Positions 16,696 to 24,000 of a stretch of 36,407 nucleotides of DNA are shown one piece after another. How positions within the stretch are numbered: position 1 is the first letter of the stretch; each line of letters opens with the position of its first letter. The notes below the pieces were generated by a model. The model ran no database searches. It was not told where the DNA came from and worked only from the letters and a program-made list of their open reading frames with translations. The position numbers and the translations under genes were made by a program. This DNA is from Candidatus Odyssella sp. (GTDB lineage Bacteria > Pseudomonadota > Alphaproteobacteria > Paracaedibacterales > CAITNM01): NCBI GenBank assembly GCA_020726185.1, contig DYTB01000012.1:1-36407 (forward strand), given 5' to 3'.

Positions 16696-17295
16696 CTAAT
16701 CCAAGGCTTCGATCAAAAGGTTTAAAATACTCTGGTTTCCCATTTCTGATGCCTTTTTATGCGCATGACCAATGCCATTTTTGTCAGGGCGTAATTGACC
16801 TTCAGCACGATTTAACAAACGTTCTACTGCAGATTCTCTGCCATATATTACGGCATTCCATAAGGCTTCATTCATTCCCCATTGATCAGGCCGTAGCTGT
16901 TCCTCGCCACGATTTATAAAATACTTCACTAAAATTAGATCATCAGCAATTACAGCATTCCAAAGAACTTGATTGATTCTGGGTTGAGCTGGCCGCAATT
17001 GCCACTCAGAAGGAGTGAGTAAAAACTCCATAATGCATCGATGCTTCAATGCAACAGCATTTGATAACATCCCATCTACTTGGTATTGATTAAGTCGCTT
17101 GTGTTTAAGGTTGTCAGTTAATTGTTCAAGTGCTCTCGCTTCTGCACTAGACATAGTAAGCTGAGGATCTATGTGTATTATTTCCGTTGGTTTTCTGGAG
17201 ATAATAATAATGTCATCATTACCGATTTCCATACTTAATATTTTTGGCAAGATTAAAAACAAACTTAAAATTTTTAAGTAAAAAGCATTTTTCAT
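16696..17295 (-). CDS. secreted ankyrin-like repeat protein
   Basis: The N-terminus is hydrophobic (YLKILSLFLILPKIL) and reads as a signal peptide. From about residue 85 there are units of about 34 residues with a repeated pattern: xQLRPxQxxINxxLWNAVIxxxxxxVxxLLNR. Seen copies are WQLRPAQPRINQVLWNAVI, EQLRPDQWGMNEALWNAVI and GQLRPDKNGIGHAHKKAS. This is an ankyrin-type helix-turn-helix pattern in a degenerate form, of a kind common in intracellular alphaproteobacteria. Ankyrin proteins usually bind other proteins. The length is 199 residues. A TTAACT -35 with 17-19 nt to a TTTGTA/TGTAAT box lies upstream at about 17328-17358. It is convergent with the frameshifted gene. Confidence 0.7.
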   Translation of the reverse strand: MKNAFYLKILSLFLILPKILSMEIGNDDIIIISRKPTEIIHIDPQLTMSSAEARALEQLTDNLKHKRLNQYQVDGMLSNAVALKHRCIMEFLLTPSEWQLRPAQPRINQVLWNAVIADDLILVKYFINRGEEQLRPDQWGMNEALWNAVIYGRESAVERLLNRAEGQLRPDKNGIGHAHKKASEMGNQSILNLLIEALD

Positions 17296-17434
17296 CTAAT
17301 ATCTCTTGAAAGAAGATATAAGAATATATTACAAAACAAACCATTAATTTTAAGTTAATCAAATATTTTGAATTTAATAATCAAAAAAGTGGTTATTACT
17401 ATCATTTAACAACATGCCTCGTTATGGGAGCATC

Positions 17435-17472
17435 GAAGCCTTGCATCAATACAAAGTGTGGTTTGGGTGTAG
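17435..17472 (+). pseudogene. displaced copy of the terminase 3' end
   Basis: The stretch reads EALHQYKVW, compared with EATHQYKVWV at the terminase end. The last 12 bases, GTTTGGGTGTAG, are identical to the last 12 bases of the terminase gene (15482-15493), with a 5-nt insertion just before them. It ends about 2 kb downstream of the intact gene in the same orientation. Confidence 0.75.
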
Positions 17473-17491
17473 GTTTTCATTGATGTTATTA

Positions 17492-17532
17492 ACTGGATCC
17501 CGACGCCCTCTGACGAGGGCTCAGGATGACAG
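17492..17532. repeat. palindromic repeat (ACTGGATCCCGA... GGATGACAG)
   Basis: It starts with ACTGGATCCC like the element in ccmF, contains a GCCCT/AGGGC hairpin, and ends in CAGGATGACAG. Confidence 0.65.
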
Positions 17533-17653
17533 TATTAGAGTTAAACCTTCACAAATTATGAAGGGAAAACTTAAGGAGTAGTGGCGTCTGCTATTTTTAA
17601 AGCATTAATAGCAGCCACTATTTCAGCTGTAGGTGCTGCTTCGCCAACTGTGG

Positions 17654-18001
17654 TTATGCAGCTTGCAAAGTTGAGTAGTGCTTGTCAGACGTAGACGTAA
17701 AAGCTTTTAATGCTTTTAATGCTTTTAAAATCTCTAATCCCCCTGTTGCCATACGTTCCCTTACAAAATCAGCTAGCATACGTTTTTCGGTCGCGCGAAC
17801 ATCCGCCACATGAATTGCATTAACGTATTCAAATACCTTAGTGAAATTAGGCGCGTAGTAGGTAGCCCGTGCTAGTATTTGCGTTGCTGCTTCCTCTCTG
17901 TTTTTGTACTTAATAGAATTAAGTGGTCCAACATGCTGAGACGGAATTCCTACCGAAGCAATTTCATCAGCGGTTAAATCAGCATTCAGACCTTCTATCA
18001 A
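17654..18001 (-). CDS. small protein of unknown function, C-terminus possibly frameshifted
   Basis: A helical protein of 115 residues with no recognised family. It starts at TTG, with AAGGAA 7 nt upstream. A 9-bp unit is repeated three times near the end, giving KALKALKAF (plus-strand 17702-17730). After the stop, another frame of the same strand continues as ALLNFASCITTVGEAAPTAE and reaches a TAA at 17571-17573. That frame looks like real coding sequence, so the gene may have lost about 35 C-terminal residues through an indel beside the 9-bp repeats. The promoter type is shared with the three TPR genes upstream. There is no signal peptide. Confidence 0.5.
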   Translation of the reverse strand: MIEGLNADLTADEIASVGIPSQHVGPLNSIKYKNREEAATQILARATYYAPNFTKVFEYVNAIHVADVRATEKRMLADFVRERMATGGLEILKALKALKAFTSTSDKHYSTLQAA

Positions 18002-18032
18002 TAAATTTCCTTGTATTTTATTGTCACGTTAG

Positions 18033-18067
18033 ATTTTATATATAGGTATTCTGCAATTAAATTACAA
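18033..18067 (-). promoter_or_regulatory. shared 35-bp promoter element, copy 1
   Basis: TTGTAATT-N16-ATATATAAAAT on the minus strand, 31 nt before the TTG start. It can be read as -35 TTGTAA, a 17-nt spacer and -10 TATATA. Confidence 0.65.
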
Positions 18068-18076
18068 TAATTAAAG

Positions 18077-18871
18077 TTATCGGCACAAACTTCCTTTTAA
18101 ATAGCATTCAGCCAAACATATCTTGGCATTGCTTTTATAGCGGGCATTCAACGTTGAACTTTGAGATGCATTAAATAATGGATCTATAGCCTCGTCATAG
18201 TTTTTCATACCGAAAAGAGATATGCCTAAATTATAATTTAGTGAATCGACTTCTATGCTCCCTTGCATTGCGAGTGCAGCCCTAAAAGAATCAACAGCCG
18301 CTGCATAATTTTTCATTTGATGGTAAGAAAGACCTTGGTACGTGCGGGCCCTTTGCTTTACTTCTGAAGGTATGTTTGGGTTTGCAATTGTATACTTGAA
18401 CAGCTCACTAGCAATCGCATGGTTTCTTAAATAAAAGTGAGACGTGGCTAGATAATATATTGCAGTGTTTCTTCCAGCCTCGGACAGCTCTTCATACGTT
18501 AGAGCTTTTCCTAATGTGACTACAGCCTTTGCACATTGAAATTCCTGACAATAAGAAACACCCAAACACATAAGAAGTCTGGCTTCTTGGTGTTTTAGTA
18601 AATTTGGAATTTTTAAGGAATTTTCAAGGGGCTGTATGGCTATCGCATAATCTCCATTTAGGCAATATTGCATACTTTGGCGGCACAGTGCTGTTGCATC
18701 AATTAAGCTAACGGGACTGACAATTCTTTGTTTTTTCGAAACAGTTTGGGCTTGGTCATCAAAACATGAAAATAAGTCATCATCATCGTCGTCACTTGCA
18801 ACAGCGGTGCAAAATAGTAAAGTTGCCTGAAGTAACACAAGTCGTGCAACTATTAAAAGTAAGTTTTTCAT
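18077..18871 (-). CDS. secreted TPR-repeat protein 1
   Basis: TPR proteins form helical scaffolds that bind other proteins. The signal peptide is residues 1 to about 25 (MKNLLLIVARLVLLQATLLFCTAVAS). A run of six Asp follows, encoded by a GAT/GAC tract, then an unstructured DQAQTVSKKQR stretch. Helical repeats run from about residue 68 to the end: ALCRQSMQYCLNGDYAIAIQPLE, AVVTLGKALTYEELSEAGRN, YYLATSHFYLRNHAIASELF, YQGLSYHQMKNYAAAVDSFRAAL and YNLGISLFGMKNYDEAIDPL. The length is 264 residues. It is a paralogue of the next two genes, with the same orientation and promoter type. Confidence 0.8.
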   Translation of the reverse strand: MKNLLLIVARLVLLQATLLFCTAVASDDDDDDLFSCFDDQAQTVSKKQRIVSPVSLIDATALCRQSMQYCLNGDYAIAIQPLENSLKIPNLLKHQEARLLMCLGVSYCQEFQCAKAVVTLGKALTYEELSEAGRNTAIYYLATSHFYLRNHAIASELFKYTIANPNIPSEVKQRARTYQGLSYHQMKNYAAAVDSFRAALAMQGSIEVDSLNYNLGISLFGMKNYDEAIDPLFNASQSSTLNARYKSNAKICLAECYLKGSLCR

Positions 18872-18900
18872 ATGTTTTTGTATGTGTTGTTATAGTAATT

Positions 18901-18935
18901 ATTACATATATGGGAATTGAGTAAATGAATTACAA
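18901..18935 (-). promoter_or_regulatory. shared 35-bp promoter element, copy 2
   Basis: TTGTAATT-N16-ATATATGTAAT on the minus strand, about 30 nt before the start of TPR gene 1. It directly abuts the hairpin that ends TPR gene 2. Confidence 0.65.
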
Positions 18936-18960
18936 GGGTTTGGCTGCATAACCAAACCCT
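18935..18960 (-). terminator. hairpin after TPR gene 2
   Basis: A 9-bp perfect stem (AGGGTTTGG with CCAAACCCT) and an 8-nt loop lie 8 nt past the stop. The T run is poor. Each TPR gene thus appears to be its own transcription unit. Confidence 0.6.
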
Positions 18961-18968
18961 GGCATTAT

Positions 18969-19934
18969 TTAATACAAGGTGTCTGATTTCTCGTAGCAGT
19001 TAGCCAGAAATACAGAAGCGTTGCTTCTTTTTTGGCCAGACAATATTGAGTCTGCAAGTACGTCATTTAATACATCTATTGCGGTGTCATATTGACCTAT
19101 CATGTAATAGGAAGCACCTAAATGATACGTTGCATTTGCTCTATCTTTTGCAATCAATCCTTGAGTCAAAAGTGCATTGCTCAATGAGATTATTGCAGCT
19201 GCATAGTTGCCTAGTTTAAAATGAGAAATGCCCATAAAACCATAGCATTTTCTGATAGCTGCTTCAGGTAATGTCTGCATTTTAACCGCATCAGTTAAGG
19301 TTCCTATCGCGCATGCATAGTCTTCGTTATAAAAATAAGAAGCGCCCAAATGCAGAAAATATTCACTTCTATCTATAGCATTTAAGCCACGAGAGGGGGA
19401 CACATTACTTAATATGGTTACCGCTTCTGCATAGTTTCTAGTTTGAAAATAAGAAACACCTAAATAATAATTTGCAGAGTTTCTATCACTTTCGCTTAGT
19501 CCATGAATTGAAAGTGCATTCCGCAAGGAAGGTATCGCAGCTGCATAGTCTCCTGTTCTAAAATACGAAGTACCTAAAAACACAAAAGCAGTTTGTCTGT
19601 CATTTTCTAGTAATACCTGAGATCCAAGTGCGTTATTTAGTGGAACTATCGCATTAACATAGTTTTCTTTCACGCAAGCAGAAACACCCAAATAATAATT
19701 CGCAGCATTTTTATAGGGAGAAGGAAGTTCTTTTTGTGTAATAGCGCACGTAAATTCCTGAATCGCAGCATCATAATATTTACACTTAAAGTGATAGATA
19801 CCAAGACCATATGAATTGAGTGCGTCATTTTCAGATGATTCTGTGTCTGACGCAAATACCGAACAAGATAATAAAATTACCTGAGTTAACATTGGTTTGG
19901 CAGCAGTTAACAATAGTCTTGTAAAATAATTCAT
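18969..19934 (-). CDS. secreted TPR-repeat protein 2
   Basis: About 321 residues. I take the ATG at 19934 rather than the one at 19946, because GGAG lies 7 nt before it. The signal peptide is MNYFTRLLLTAAKPML and on to CSVFAS. About eight TPR-like units follow, each near 37 residues, with the pattern YYLGxSYFxxxNYAxAIxxLxxAL: SYGLGIYHFKCKYYDAAIQEF, YLGVSACVKENYVNAIVPLNNAL, FLGTSYFRTGDYAAAIPSLRNAL, YYLGVSYFQTRNYAEAVTIL, HLGASYFYNEDYACAIGTL, FMGISHFKLGNYAAAIISLSNAL and HLGASYYMIGQYDTAIDVL. Repeats are more regular than in its two paralogues. It is likely a periplasmic or exported protein-binding scaffold. Confidence 0.85.
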   Translation of the reverse strand: MNYFTRLLLTAAKPMLTQVILLSCSVFASDTESSENDALNSYGLGIYHFKCKYYDAAIQEFTCAITQKELPSPYKNAANYYLGVSACVKENYVNAIVPLNNALGSQVLLENDRQTAFVFLGTSYFRTGDYAAAIPSLRNALSIHGLSESDRNSANYYLGVSYFQTRNYAEAVTILSNVSPSRGLNAIDRSEYFLHLGASYFYNEDYACAIGTLTDAVKMQTLPEAAIRKCYGFMGISHFKLGNYAAAIISLSNALLTQGLIAKDRANATYHLGASYYMIGQYDTAIDVLNDVLADSILSGQKRSNASVFLANCYEKSDTLY

Positions 19935-19965
19935 GTAGTTCTCCATTGAAGATTTTCAATTAATT

Positions 19966-20000
19966 ATTTTATATATGGTTACTGATAAGTAAAATTACAA
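19966..20000 (-). promoter_or_regulatory. shared 35-bp promoter element, copy 3
   Basis: TTGTAATT-N16-ATATATAAAAT on the minus strand, about 32 nt before the start of TPR gene 2. Confidence 0.65.
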
Positions 20001-20003
20001 TAA

Positions 20004-20690
20004 TTACTGAAGTTGATCATAAAAAAGCCGACTAAATGCTTTTCGTGCTTTCTCAAGAAAATATTTAGTGTCCTGTATATCTTCATCTCTTAAAGTATTT
20101 AAATTAAGCGCATTTTCTAAAAAAGGGATCGCATCAGCATAATGCCCAAGCATAAAATAAGAGACACCTAATAATGCCAGAATCTTGCTTTGATCTGTGC
20201 GAAGCGAGTCTGAGCTTTTAAGTGCTTCGTTTAAGGGTGCAATCGCAGCAGCATAATGATTTAGCTTATAGTAAGAAGTGCCAAGATGTTGATTCGCATC
20301 AGCCCTTATTTGCATAGGTAAGTCTGGATTTCTAAGCGCATTACTTAATGAATATAATGAATATGTAGCGTCTACAAAATTCCTCCCACAGAAATACAAA
20401 CGACCCAAATAATAATTTGCTGCAGTATAATGCGGCAAAGGTAGGGCACCGCTTTTTAGTGCATCATTAAAAAGTTCTATGGTTCCATCAGGATCCCAAC
20501 TCACAACAAAACCAAAAACACCACGATTATACAACACCACAGCTTCTTGCACTTCGTAGCTACTACAACAATCGATTTTATGCTTTTGGATTTGCGCATC
20601 CACAAAATTAGACATGCCATCATCAAATGCGAATAGCACACACGCCTGTAAAATTGCAGCTGTTAAAAGAAGTTGTTTTAAACAGCTCAT
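20004..20690 (-). CDS. secreted TPR-repeat protein 3
   Basis: 228 residues. The signal peptide is MSCLKQLLLTAAILQACVLFA. TPR units include YYLGRLYFCGRNFVDATYSLYSL, HLGTSYYKLNHYAAAIAPLNEAL and LLGVSYFMLGHYADAIPFLENAL. The first third is less repeat-like (VDAQIQKHKIDCCSSYEVQEAVVLY). It has the same promoter type and orientation as TPR genes 1 and 2. The three arose by tandem duplication. Confidence 0.82.
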   Translation of the reverse strand: MSCLKQLLLTAAILQACVLFAFDDGMSNFVDAQIQKHKIDCCSSYEVQEAVVLYNRGVFGFVVSWDPDGTIELFNDALKSGALPLPHYTAANYYLGRLYFCGRNFVDATYSLYSLSNALRNPDLPMQIRADANQHLGTSYYKLNHYAAAIAPLNEALKSSDSLRTDQSKILALLGVSYFMLGHYADAIPFLENALNLNTLRDEDIQDTKYFLEKARKAFSRLFYDQLQ

Positions 20691-20722
20691 ACTATTTCTC
20701 TTTGAATGTATTAAAGTTAATT

Positions 20723-20757
20723 ATTGAATACATAGGCATTGATAAATTGAATTACAA
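20723..20757 (-). promoter_or_regulatory. shared 35-bp promoter element, copy 4
   Basis: TTGTAATT-N16-ATGTATTCAAT on the minus strand, about 32 nt before the start of TPR gene 3. This is the most diverged of the four copies. Confidence 0.6.
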
Positions 20758-20890
20758 CATTTCAGTTTGACTTAATTTTAGGCCATAAAGAGAATTCAGG
20801 TCGCTAAGTTTAGTTTTTTATTTATTATTAACATAATATGGTTTAATATTAGTACATATGTAACGAATAAAATTCATAAGGGCGATGTTT

Positions 20891-21619
20891 ATGAAAGATC
20901 ATTTCAACGTATTCAGTTGTTTACTGTTCATAGCTAGTGCCACAAGCAATTTGGCCGCTAGCGATTATGCTGATCCTGAAGATCCTCATGCTATTGCTCC
21001 TCGTATCGGTATGCACTTTCGTGTTCTCCCTGTTTCAGGAAGTTATGATGAAGAAGCTAAATACACCAGCAGTGTTTTTAGAGTAAAAATCCAAAATTTA
21101 GTTCAGACATATCAGTTTAATAGCGAATCAGCGCAATGTTTTGTGGGCATTAGAGATAATGTGTACAGTCCTCTTCTTGATCATCCATTTAAAAGTACGA
21201 AGGCCTTTAGATCTAACGTCCGGGGCTTTTTAATGACATGTGAGCTTTTACCTGCATACCTCTTAGCAGAAAACCAAGCAGAGATAGTAAGTGTATTCTA
21301 TGAATTGCTTCAAAGAAGACATGCTTTATTAAATTATGTTCTGCCACAAGCTGCAGGAGCTGTTGAACAGCATCCTTATTTTTCTCTACACTTTCCAGAT
21401 GCTCATTCAGTGCGGGAAACATTTATGCAATCGTTAGTAAATATGGTTGATAACTCGTTAGAAATAAAAATGTCGCAAGATTTGAAAACGCAATTTTCTA
21501 CCCTTGAAGCGTGGACCGCTATTTTAACAGCATTCAGTGCACATAATGATGCCCTTAGTCCCTTTGCACAAAATTCTTTTAGCTTCGACCTACGGGAACC
21601 TTGCTGCGTTGTGATGTAA
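20891..21619 (+). CDS. secreted protein ending in a CaaX box (CVVM)
   Basis: The family is not recognised. The start at 20891 is preferred over 20885 because AAGGG is 8 nt before it. The N-terminus reads as a Sec signal peptide (residues 1 to about 23, HFNVFSCLLFIASATSNLAAS). The mature part is helical and soluble-looking with one FLMTCELLPAYLLAENQAEIV segment. The last residues are SFDLREPCCVVM, then TAA. C-V-V-M has the form Cys-aliphatic-aliphatic-Met, the eukaryotic farnesylation signal of Ras-type proteins, preceded by a second Cys that could be palmitoylated. Bacteria have no CaaX prenyltransferase, but some Legionella effectors use the host's. A chance match is possible with one sequence. 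Its stop is 2 nt from the convergent dedA stop. Confidence 0.7.
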   Translation: MKDHFNVFSCLLFIASATSNLAASDYADPEDPHAIAPRIGMHFRVLPVSGSYDEEAKYTSSVFRVKIQNLVQTYQFNSESAQCFVGIRDNVYSPLLDHPFKSTKAFRSNVRGFLMTCELLPAYLLAENQAEIVSVFYELLQRRHALLNYVLPQAAGAVEQHPYFSLHFPDAHSVRETFMQSLVNMVDNSLEIKMSQDLKTQFSTLEAWTAILTAFSAHNDALSPFAQNSFSFDLREPCCVVM

Positions 21620-21621
21620 TT

Positions 21622-22188
21622 TTAAGAACGCTTTTTGCGTTTTTTCCAACACCAGTAAGCGACAGCAATAAATGCTGCAGCACCAACACCTAGCATAAGG
21701 TAGTGTTTAACAGTTTCTAGGTTTTTTAGAAGTTTTTCCAATACATCGCCCATCATGTATCCGCTATAGCAACTAACGCCCGTCCAAATTAAGGCCGACA
21801 GCACATTAAGGGGAGCAAAGCGTTTGTGTTCAACTTTTGCTGCGCCAATAACAATAGGGCTAATAACCCGAATGCCATAAATGAAACGGAATAGTAAAAT
21901 AAACCATTTATCGAAACGGTGTAAAAGCCTGAATGCTTTATCGGCTTTAGGATGTAATTTCGGGAAGCGTTCAAAAAAAGCTGGGCCATAGCGTCTACCA
22001 AGCATAAACAAACCCTGATCAACCACTACTGTTGTGCAAAAAGTAATCGCCATGACTTTAGGAAAGCTAAGGTAGCCAAGCGCTGACAAGGCTGATGCGG
22101 TTAGAATAACCGTTTCACCTTCAACAATTGCCCCAAGGAAAACAGCAATATAGCCCCACTCTTGCACAAACGCTAAAAACGATTCCAT
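21622..22188 (-). CDS. DedA-family membrane protein
   Basis: DedA/VTT proteins are inner-membrane proteins now linked to lipid (undecaprenyl phosphate or phospholipid) flipping and to membrane homeostasis. The 188-residue protein is of normal length. The family region is seen as FLGAIVEGETVILTASAL near the N-terminus, DQGLFMLGRRYG after it, and the re-entrant-loop signature LLFRFIYGIRVISPIVIGAAKV at about 98-119. A single C-terminal membrane helix (YLMLGVGAAAFIAVAYW) ends in a very basic tail, KKRKKRS. The Glu of the N-terminal motif and the Arg residues of RFIYGIR are kept, so it is likely functional. Confidence 0.88.
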   Translation of the reverse strand: MESFLAFVQEWGYIAVFLGAIVEGETVILTASALSALGYLSFPKVMAITFCTTVVVDQGLFMLGRRYGPAFFERFPKLHPKADKAFRLLHRFDKWFILLFRFIYGIRVISPIVIGAAKVEHKRFAPLNVLSALIWTGVSCYSGYMMGDVLEKLLKNLETVKHYLMLGVGAAAFIAVAYWCWKKRKKRS

Positions 22189-22266
22189 GGCTCTTTCAAT
22201 TCAATTATCTATGTAAACCCTAGCAAAATTAAGGATTTTGAACAATTAGTTTAGTGGATTATTATT

Positions 22267-23493
22267 TTATGCAGCTAATTTAGTGTTGATCTTAGTAATT
22301 TTTTGCAGATGAATAGCGTTTGCTCCAATAAGACTAAGTAACACACACACAATGAATACAACCATTCCACCAAATGAAAAACCAAGTGAATTTGTGAAAT
22401 GAGGGATAATGCTAAAAATCAACGTTGAAATTGTAGCCCCTACAGCAAACCAAAATGCTGTTGCAAATAAGTTTTTGGTATTTTGGTAATAGCTGTACAA
22501 AAGCATTAAAATAGGAGCAAAGACACCAGCTGAAAAAAAGCCTAATACACACTGTAATAAAAAAAATGATTCATTTGTAAGACTCATAAATGGAATTGAT
22601 GTCCCCAAAACAAGCATACACATAAGTGAAATTGTTAAAGTCTTTAAAACACCAAATTTCTTACATATGGCAACTGATGGCAGCAAACTCAACAACTGCG
22701 CAACGTAACAGATAGATGTACCACTTATTGTGTAATGATTAATTACATAAATATTTTTCATGTAAGGCGCTAAAAAATAGTAATGGTAGGAAAAGCCTAA
22801 GTTCCATCCAGTCGCTATAAAGGCGCAGTTTAGTTTTTGAACAAAAGAAAGGGAAGATGGTTTTTGAATTGTTCTGGCGTAAGGCGAAGATTGCACAGAG
22901 TGCCTTTCAACGTAGGCGTAAACAAATAACGATAAACACGTAATTATTCCTGCAAATACACACGCAAATTTTATATGTTCATGTGGCACAGTATTCATCA
23001 ACAAACGAAACAAAAAGCGTGCGCTAAAAATTGCAAAAAGAATATTGGTTCCAATTAAAATATGCTGTGAAGGTGGGGACCTCTCAAAAAGATACATAGC
23101 AGAAAGAATTGTCAAAGCATAAAAAGGTAAGGAAGTTAGAAAACAAGCACAATAAAGCGTTTGATAGGACGAATAAAAATCTTGCCCCCTTACCAAAACG
23201 ATTAAAATCAAAAACACAGCTGCTAAATATATAAACGAGATAAAACGCATAATTTTGAAATAGTTAAGTGATTGCGTCATTTTTCCAAAACAATAGGTGC
23301 CTGCTAGCTTTCCAATAAAATAGATGAGAAACCAATAGGGTAAAAAATCATCAATAACCAGGTGTGCGTGTTTAGCGTCAACCACATCAAATATGGTTTT
23401 TAAAAAATACCAATCTGCATATGAAAAACACTGGCAAAAAATTGCCAGAGAAATTAAGAATATTTCTGATTTTGGCAGTGAGGATTTTGAAAT
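22267..23493 (-). CDS. MFS-type transporter with a non-canonical or lost start codon
   Basis: A polytopic inner-membrane protein with about 12 hydrophobic segments and an MFS-like two-half layout. The substrate is unknown. The first standard start codon (GTG, 23385) would cut off the first membrane helix. In the same frame 36 more residues can be read upstream (LPKSEIFLISLAIFCQCFSY, which is a good TM1), up to a TAG at about 23511-23513. AGGAG lies 8 nt before an ATT codon at 23491-23493, which I take as the start. Total length is then 408, normal for MFS. ATT is a rare but known start codon, so the gene is either weakly translated or has lost its ATG. Confidence 0.65.
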   Translation of the reverse strand: MSKSSLPKSEIFLISLAIFCQCFSYADWYFLKTIFDVVDAKHAHLVIDDFLPYWFLIYFIGKLAGTYCFGKMTQSLNYFKIMRFISFIYLAAVFLILIVLVRGQDFYSSYQTLYCACFLTSLPFYALTILSAMYLFERSPPSQHILIGTNILFAIFSARFLFRLLMNTVPHEHIKFACVFAGIITCLSLFVYAYVERHSVQSSPYARTIQKPSSLSFVQKLNCAFIATGWNLGFSYHYYFLAPYMKNIYVINHYTISGTSICYVAQLLSLLPSVAICKKFGVLKTLTISLMCMLVLGTSIPFMSLTNESFFLLQCVLGFFSAGVFAPILMLLYSYYQNTKNLFATAFWFAVGATISTLIFSIIPHFTNSLGFSFGGMVVFIVCVLLSLIGANAIHLQKITKINTKLAA

Positions 23494-23659
23494 TTCAACT
23501 TCTCCTATCTAGCAGGTCACCATACCCATATAGACGTCTTTTATAGATTAGTAAATAAAATATTTTATTAAAATTACATATGACAATTCTGTAAAAATAT
23601 AAAAAATAATATATAACAGTTGTTAATGAAATGTATATTTATATTCAAATACTTTTCGT

Positions 23660-23678
23660 GTAATGACTATGTCATTAC
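23660..23678. promoter_or_regulatory. operator-like palindrome 1 (perfect)
   Basis: GTAATGAC-TAT-GTCATTAC, a perfect 8-bp inverted repeat with a 3-nt centre. Confidence 0.7.
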
Positions 23679-23779
23679 TTTTTTTACTGGATACAAAAAT
23701 AACAATAGCAAATGCTACTTAAGCAATTCGAGAGCCGTTAAATAGATTATGCGCACCGCAGCAATTCAAATTTGCAGTT

Positions 23780-23798
23780 GTATTGACAAAGTCATTAC
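23780..23798. promoter_or_regulatory. operator-like palindrome 2
   Basis: GTATTGAC-AAA-GTCATTAC, one mismatch from palindrome 1 in the arms. It overlaps a TTGACA -35 box. Confidence 0.65.
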
Positions 23799-23850
23799 AT
23801 TTCTTTATTTGTGCATTCTATAAGTTTAAATTAATGTTTGTATTTACTTT

Positions 23851-23869
23851 GTGTTGACATAGTAATTAC
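23851..23869. promoter_or_regulatory. operator-like palindrome 3
   Basis: GTGTTGAC-ATA-GTAATTAC. It overlaps TTGACA, followed about 17 nt later by an AT-rich -10 region, and lies about 90 nt before the antitoxin gene. Binding there would block that promoter. Confidence 0.6.
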
Positions 23870-24000
23870 ATTATTTTTTATTAAAAATTTATCTATCATA
23901 TTTATCCAATACGTTGTAATGTACGTCTGTTATAGGATTTAAAATTTTAGGCAACAGAATGCGAAAGACACGAAACAAAACAAAAGAATCGACTTTGTAG

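Larger units (their letters stand above)
17296..17653. other. intergenic region holding a gene remnant and a palindromic repeat
   Basis: No intact gene is seen. It contains the upstream region of the ankyrin-like gene, a displaced terminase 3' end, a palindromic repeat and a possible out-of-frame tail of the 17654-18001 gene. Confidence 0.65.
23494..23958. other. AT-rich divergent regulatory region
   Basis: This lies between the MFS gene and the toxin-antitoxin genes. I see no gene. It carries three 19-bp palindromes and two TTGACA boxes (23783-23788 and 23854-23859), facing the toxin-antitoxin genes. Confidence 0.65.

Noticed and set aside
14129..17472. A prophage
   Set aside because: Only a terminase is present. 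There are no portal, capsid, tail or lysis genes, so a GTA-type single gene is the better reading.
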